The position numbers and the translations under genes are program-made. Shown piece after piece: positions 5,907 through 9,045 of a stretch of 9,045 nucleotides of DNA (position 1 is its first letter; each line of letters begins with the position of its first letter). The DNA lies in assembly GCA_030639165.1 (NCBI GenBank), contig DAOWDF010000194.1:1-9045 (forward strand). The letters run 5' to 3'. The DNA comes from Alphaproteobacteria bacterium (GTDB lineage Bacteria > Pseudomonadota > Alphaproteobacteria > Micavibrionales > Micavibrionaceae). Below the pieces are notes generated by a model. The model was not told where the DNA came from, made no database searches, and saw only the letters and a list, made by a program, of their open reading frames with translations.

Positions 5907-7082
5907 ATGGATTTAAAGAATACAGCTAATTTAATGCAGGGCAAATATGGTTATATATTTGATCATATTGGCGCTTGCTCATCAGCAATTATCAATAAGG
6001 TGAAAACTATTGATATTAAGTCCCTTGTAACGTCTCTTACTTTGGTGGCAGCCATTTATATGGCTATGTTCTACTATATCAAATCAAATGATAGCGCTTC
6101 AATTATGAAGATAGAATCTATGCTTGATACAAAAACTGTTGCTGTAACTGCAGGAAATATAAGTGATTATTCCGCACCAACTCCTAACAGTCATGATATG
6201 TCTATTGAGGAAATGCATAGCTTCTATGAGAATGACACGCTTGGGCTTCTGCCAATTATACGACCTTCTGATAACAAGGGAAGCTTTGAAGCCTTCAGAG
6301 TAAACTTACCACTAGGAGATACCACTAAGCCATTAATATCATTTGTTATTATTGACTATGGGCTATCAAAAGAACAATCGAAATTAGCTTTGGACTTACT
6401 ACCATCTGGTGTAACTTTTTCCCTATCGCCTTATTCATCATTACCAAATGAATGGGTAAAGATGGCAAAAAACAAAGGGCATGAAGTCTGGCTTGACTTA
6501 CCTATACAAAAAGATAGCGGTATTGATACTGGTGAAAATACTATTTTCCACCATGCTCCTTTAGTAAAAAAGGAAAAAGCCATGCGCTTATCATTAGCCA
6601 AGGCACAGGGATATGCAGGGGTTACCAGCTTTACTGATTCTAGTATAAACAAATCAAAAGGCCATTATTTCAAGCTAGTTAATGAAATATATTCTAGAGG
6701 CCTGGCTTTCCTAGAATTTAATCCGAAAGCAGATGGTGCAATTAAGCAACGCTCATTATATATGAATAAGCCATATATTAATGCTGATACTAAAATTATT
6801 ATGACGCGAGGTAAATTTGCATTTAATGAGCTTGAGGAGCTGGCAAAGAAAAGAGGCTATGCCATTGCTGTAATACCTAACTATCCAGAGACAATTAAAA
6901 ATCTGGCTGTGTGGATAATGAAAGTTGGTCAGATTGATTATTCAATAGTGCCTGCTTCTGCTGTATATGATGCACAAGCTAAGGCACATCATGCAGAAGG
7001 TAAAGATACCCTGCCCTTAAAGGCCAATGATCATGTTGAGCCAGAGGAAACCCAACCGCAACGCCAGACATCAAATCACTAA
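5907..7082 (+). CDS. Membrane-anchored divergent polysaccharide deacetylase-like protein
   Basis: The 391-residue protein has a short cytoplasmic N-terminus, one membrane helix at about 40-58 (LVTSLTLVAAIYMAMFYYI), a poorly conserved periplasmic linker, and a divergent polysaccharide deacetylase domain (DUF610/YibQ-like) at about 143-355. Recognisable family landmarks are SFVIIDYGLS (145-154), GVTFSLSPYS (168-177), KGHEVWLDLPI (190-200), and a C-terminal IVPASAV segment. The catalytic-looking positions of canonical members are not kept: the IDDxG stretch reads IIDYG, and the later (N/H)xMGS region reads VTSFTDSSIN (239-248) without histidine. Other alphaproteobacterial relatives also appear to lack these residues, so a binding role is possible. 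Its place after envC and ctpA suggests cell-wall or envelope work. The tail (about 357-391) is polar and likely disordered. Substrate unknown. Confidence 0.82.
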   Translation: MDLKNTANLMQGKYGYIFDHIGACSSAIINKVKTIDIKSLVTSLTLVAAIYMAMFYYIKSNDSASIMKIESMLDTKTVAVTAGNISDYSAPTPNSHDMSIEEMHSFYENDTLGLLPIIRPSDNKGSFEAFRVNLPLGDTTKPLISFVIIDYGLSKEQSKLALDLLPSGVTFSLSPYSSLPNEWVKMAKNKGHEVWLDLPIQKDSGIDTGENTIFHHAPLVKKEKAMRLSLAKAQGYAGVTSFTDSSINKSKGHYFKLVNEIYSRGLAFLEFNPKADGAIKQRSLYMNKPYINADTKIIMTRGKFAFNELEELAKKRGYAIAVIPNYPETIKNLAVWIMKVGQIDYSIVPASAVYDAQAKAHHAEGKDTLPLKANDHVEPEETQPQRQTSNH

Positions 7083-7104
7083 GATTAGGACGGATTTCTA
7101 GATT

Positions 7105-7575
7105 ATGCCTATTGATAAAACATCCATGCCCTACCGTAAATGCGTTGGTATTGCCCTTTTTAATCAAGATAATAAAATATTTGTTGGTGAGCGCATCGAT
7201 ACTAAAGGTGCTTGGCAGATGCCGCAAGGTGGAGTTGATGATGGGGAAACTCCTGAAATAACTGCTCTGCGGGAGCTAAAAGAGGAAATTGGAACTAGCA
7301 AAGCTGATATCATTATGGTTGCAGCTAAAACTATCTGTTATGACTTACCAGATAGGCTGATAACTAAGTTATGGAATGGTAAATATCGCGGTCAGGAACA
7401 AACTTGGGTAGCTGCTCGTTTTACTGGTACGGATTGTGACATCAACCTTTCTGCCTTTGACCCACCAGAATTTAGCTCTTGGCAGTGGGTAGACCTATCA
7501 GACACGCTTGACCTAATCGTGCCATTCAAGCGCGATATTTACGCTCAAGTAATTGATATGTTCCGCGATATTTAG
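7105..7575 (+). CDS. rppH: RNA pyrophosphohydrolase (Nudix hydrolase)
   Basis: RppH removes pyrophosphate from the 5' end of triphosphorylated RNAs, exposing a monophosphate that speeds decay by 5'-sensing ribonucleases. The protein has 156 residues, a normal length. The full Nudix box GX5EX7REUXEEXGU is present at residues 42-64, with G42, E48, R56, E57, E60, E61 and G63, and supplies the metal-binding glutamates. Other RppH-type features are the N-terminal PYRKCVGIALFN, GAWQMPQGG before the box, and FSSWQWVDL towards the end. In Bartonella and relatives the same protein was called invasion-associated protein IalA. ATG 7105 gives the usual short lead before PYR; ATG 7126 is a possible later start. 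The gene is 22 bases after the deacetylase-like gene and is the last of the plus-strand series. Confidence 0.94.
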   Translation: MPIDKTSMPYRKCVGIALFNQDNKIFVGERIDTKGAWQMPQGGVDDGETPEITALRELKEEIGTSKADIIMVAAKTICYDLPDRLITKLWNGKYRGQEQTWVAARFTGTDCDINLSAFDPPEFSSWQWVDLSDTLDLIVPFKRDIYAQVIDMFRDI

Positions 7576-7590
7576 ACTTTTACCATTGTT

Positions 7591-7632
7591 CCGTGACTAT
7601 CTAGATTGCTTCATATTGGTTCGCAATGACGC
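7591..7632. repeat. Degenerate copy of a dispersed palindromic repeat type, between convergent genes
   Basis: On the minus strand this reads GTCATTGCGAA, a 7-base spacer, then GAAGCAATCTAG. That resembles the very common dispersed element of the form GTCATTGCGAG...GAAGCAATC found in many bacterial genomes including Rickettsiales. ATTGC (7605-7609) and GCAAT (7623-7627) pair, but the arms are otherwise eroded. It occupies most of the 62 bases between the rppH and tolB stop codons and may help stop transcription from both sides. Only one copy is seen in the window, so the assignment rests on resemblance. Confidence 0.35.
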
Positions 7633-7637
7633 ATAAA

Positions 7638-8957
7638 TCAGGGATTGAGTGGCGACCATGCAGGGTCAGATGCATCCTTTGGAGTTCTAAGCCAACGCTC
7701 ATTATAACCAGTAATATCTATGGTATAGAGCCTTGCTGATCTACGATCTCCTGCTGGAGTTTCCTTAAAGTATGTTAATACACGCCCATTTGGAGACCAG
7801 CTAGGCCCTTCAACATGGTAAGCATTTGTAATCAAACGCTCGCCAGTACCATCAGGGCGAATAACACCAATATAGAACTTACCTTTATACATACGGGTGA
7901 ACGCTATCAGATCACCACGAGGAGACCAAACAGGATTACCGTAGCGTCCCTTACCAAAGGTGATGCGTGATAATGATGAGCCATCAAGATGCATTACATA
8001 TAATTGTTGAGTACCACTACGGTCAGATTCAAATACAATTTTCTTACCATCAGCGGAATATGAGGGCGAAGTTTCAATTGAAGAACTGCTAGTCATGCGC
8101 TTAACTTTACGGCTGCTTAAATCCATGACATAGATATCGGTATTCCCTCCTTTAGCCATACTCATAACAACTTTCTCACCATCTGGAGAAAAGCGCGGCG
8201 CAAAAGTCATACCAGGGAACGCCCCTAAGGCTTCATGCCTACCTGAATTTATATCATATAGATAGACCTGCGGCCTTCCACTTTGATATGACATATAAGC
8301 TATGCGCTGTGTTTCTGGGGAAAAGCGCGGGGTCAAAACTAGATAGCTTCCATCTGTTAGATATTTATGGTTTGCACCATCCTGATCCATAATTGCCAAA
8401 CGCTTAATACGCTTATTCGCTGCACCTGTTTCAGAAATATAAACAATGCGCGTATCAAAATATCCATTCTCTCCAGTTAAGCGCTTATATATCTCATCTG
8501 ACATGATATGCGCTATGCGCCGCCAATTTTCAGGGGTTGTAGTATAGGCCATGCCGATAAGTTGCTTCTCCGATAATACATCCCATAGGCGAAACTCAAC
8601 GCGCGCGCCACCTTTACCATCTTCAACGACACTTCCTGAAACCACTGTTTCAGTGCCAGTAGCTCGCCATTCAGGGAAGCGCATGCCTGTGCGGAAAATG
8701 GAATCTGGCGTTTGCACAAAGGCATTAGAATTAATAGGACGGAAAAGCCCAGAATTTTCTAAATTCTCACTAACAATAGCAGGAATATCTTTGGCTAATT
8801 TCTTAAATTCAGGTGAGGTTGCGTGAAATAAACTTATCGCAATCGGGCGCGGCTTAAACGTTCCTTGCGTGATGGTAGCTTCCATTTCCTGCGCATTAAT
8901 CGCTGGTGAAATTAGAAATACTACTAATAATAGAGCACTTGCAAATAGACGTTCCAT
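7638..8957 (-). CDS. tolB: Tol-Pal system periplasmic protein TolB
   Basis: TolB is the soluble periplasmic member of the Tol-Pal system. It binds Pal and receives force from TolA during cell division, helping draw the outer membrane inward. With the start used here the protein has 439 residues: a signal peptide (hydrophobic core FASALLLVVFLISPA, cleavage after AINA at about residue 22), an N-terminal alpha/beta domain, then a six-bladed beta-propeller. Propeller blades show repeated motifs such as PRFSPDGEKV, PSYSADGKKI, PVWSPRGDLI, PSWSPNGRVL and the closing PAWSPLNP. The ATG with complement at 8957 is preferred because an AAGAGA motif lies about 10 bases upstream and it begins a standard signal peptide. 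An upstream in-frame ATG at 8981 adds eight residues but has no ribosome binding site. It is convergent with rppH. tolA would be expected beyond the right edge. Confidence 0.97.
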   Translation of the reverse strand: MERLFASALLLVVFLISPAINAQEMEATITQGTFKPRPIAISLFHATSPEFKKLAKDIPAIVSENLENSGLFRPINSNAFVQTPDSIFRTGMRFPEWRATGTETVVSGSVVEDGKGGARVEFRLWDVLSEKQLIGMAYTTTPENWRRIAHIMSDEIYKRLTGENGYFDTRIVYISETGAANKRIKRLAIMDQDGANHKYLTDGSYLVLTPRFSPETQRIAYMSYQSGRPQVYLYDINSGRHEALGAFPGMTFAPRFSPDGEKVVMSMAKGGNTDIYVMDLSSRKVKRMTSSSSIETSPSYSADGKKIVFESDRSGTQQLYVMHLDGSSLSRITFGKGRYGNPVWSPRGDLIAFTRMYKGKFYIGVIRPDGTGERLITNAYHVEGPSWSPNGRVLTYFKETPAGDRRSARLYTIDITGYNERWLRTPKDASDPAWSPLNP

Positions 8958-9045
8958 GGCTGAATTTTCTCTTATATTCATTTTATAAAATAGTAGTATA
9001 AATTTTGTGGTAGATAAATTCTAGAGCAAACTTCATTTATGTTCG

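Noticed and set aside
8551..8826. A plus-strand reading frame inside tolB (91 codons)
   Set aside because: It lies opposite a well-conserved TolB coding sequence, has no ribosome binding site, and its product is proline/serine/arginine-rich in the way of an antisense shadow.
8982..9045. End of tolA or a clear tolB promoter at the right edge
   Set aside because: Minus-strand frames here close quickly or read as low-complexity sequence unlike the TolA C-terminus. The -35/-10 candidates have poor spacing (TTGCTC to TATACT is 23 bases). I see only AT-rich leader sequence.
1..9045. CRISPR array, insertion sequence, tRNA/rRNA, phage or defence genes
   Set aside because: No direct-repeat series, transposase motifs, terminal inverted repeats, tRNA cloverleaf with CCA end or rRNA sequence was seen. 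All long reading frames are accounted for by housekeeping genes.

Overview
This window looks like a housekeeping stretch of chromosome from a fairly AT-rich alphaproteobacterium. The gene order proA–nadD–rsfS–rlmH–envC–ctpA–divergent polysaccharide deacetylase–rppH is an arrangement I know from alphaproteobacteria, and every protein resembles alphaproteobacterial family members. An intact proA and nadD argue against an extremely reduced genome. The base composition is lower in GC than in most free-living members of the class. I cannot name the genus.

Layout: the window opens inside the 3' end of an F0 ATP synthase subunit b gene, followed 15 bases later by proA (proline synthesis) and then nadD (NAD synthesis). 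A gap of roughly 300 bases after nadD holds a good sigma-70-type promoter and, about 150 bases on, a clear intrinsic terminator with no convincing gene between them. That is the signature of a small RNA gene. Next comes a plus-strand series: rsfS (ribosome silencing factor), rlmH (23S rRNA methyltransferase), envC (amidase activator, with inactive LytM domain), ctpA (S41 periplasmic protease), a membrane-anchored divergent polysaccharide deacetylase-like protein, and rppH (Nudix RNA pyrophosphohydrolase). tolB lies on the minus strand, convergent with rppH, and is complete. Only its 5' leader lies between it and the right edge.

Functional themes: rsfS, rlmH and rppH act on ribosomes or mRNA. 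envC, ctpA, the deacetylase-like protein and tolB act in the periplasm on cell-wall turnover, septation and outer-membrane constriction. atpF, proA and nadD are energy and metabolism genes. I see no insertion sequence, CRISPR array, tRNA, rRNA, phage gene or defence system.

The less ordinary material is non-coding or at gene starts: the candidate small RNA; the probable non-ATG (ATT or ATC) start of rsfS; hairpins that cover the ribosome binding sites of proA and rlmH; a strong hairpin straddling the ctpA stop codon; and a decayed dispersed-repeat-like palindrome between rppH and tolB. I did not find a new multi-gene system here.
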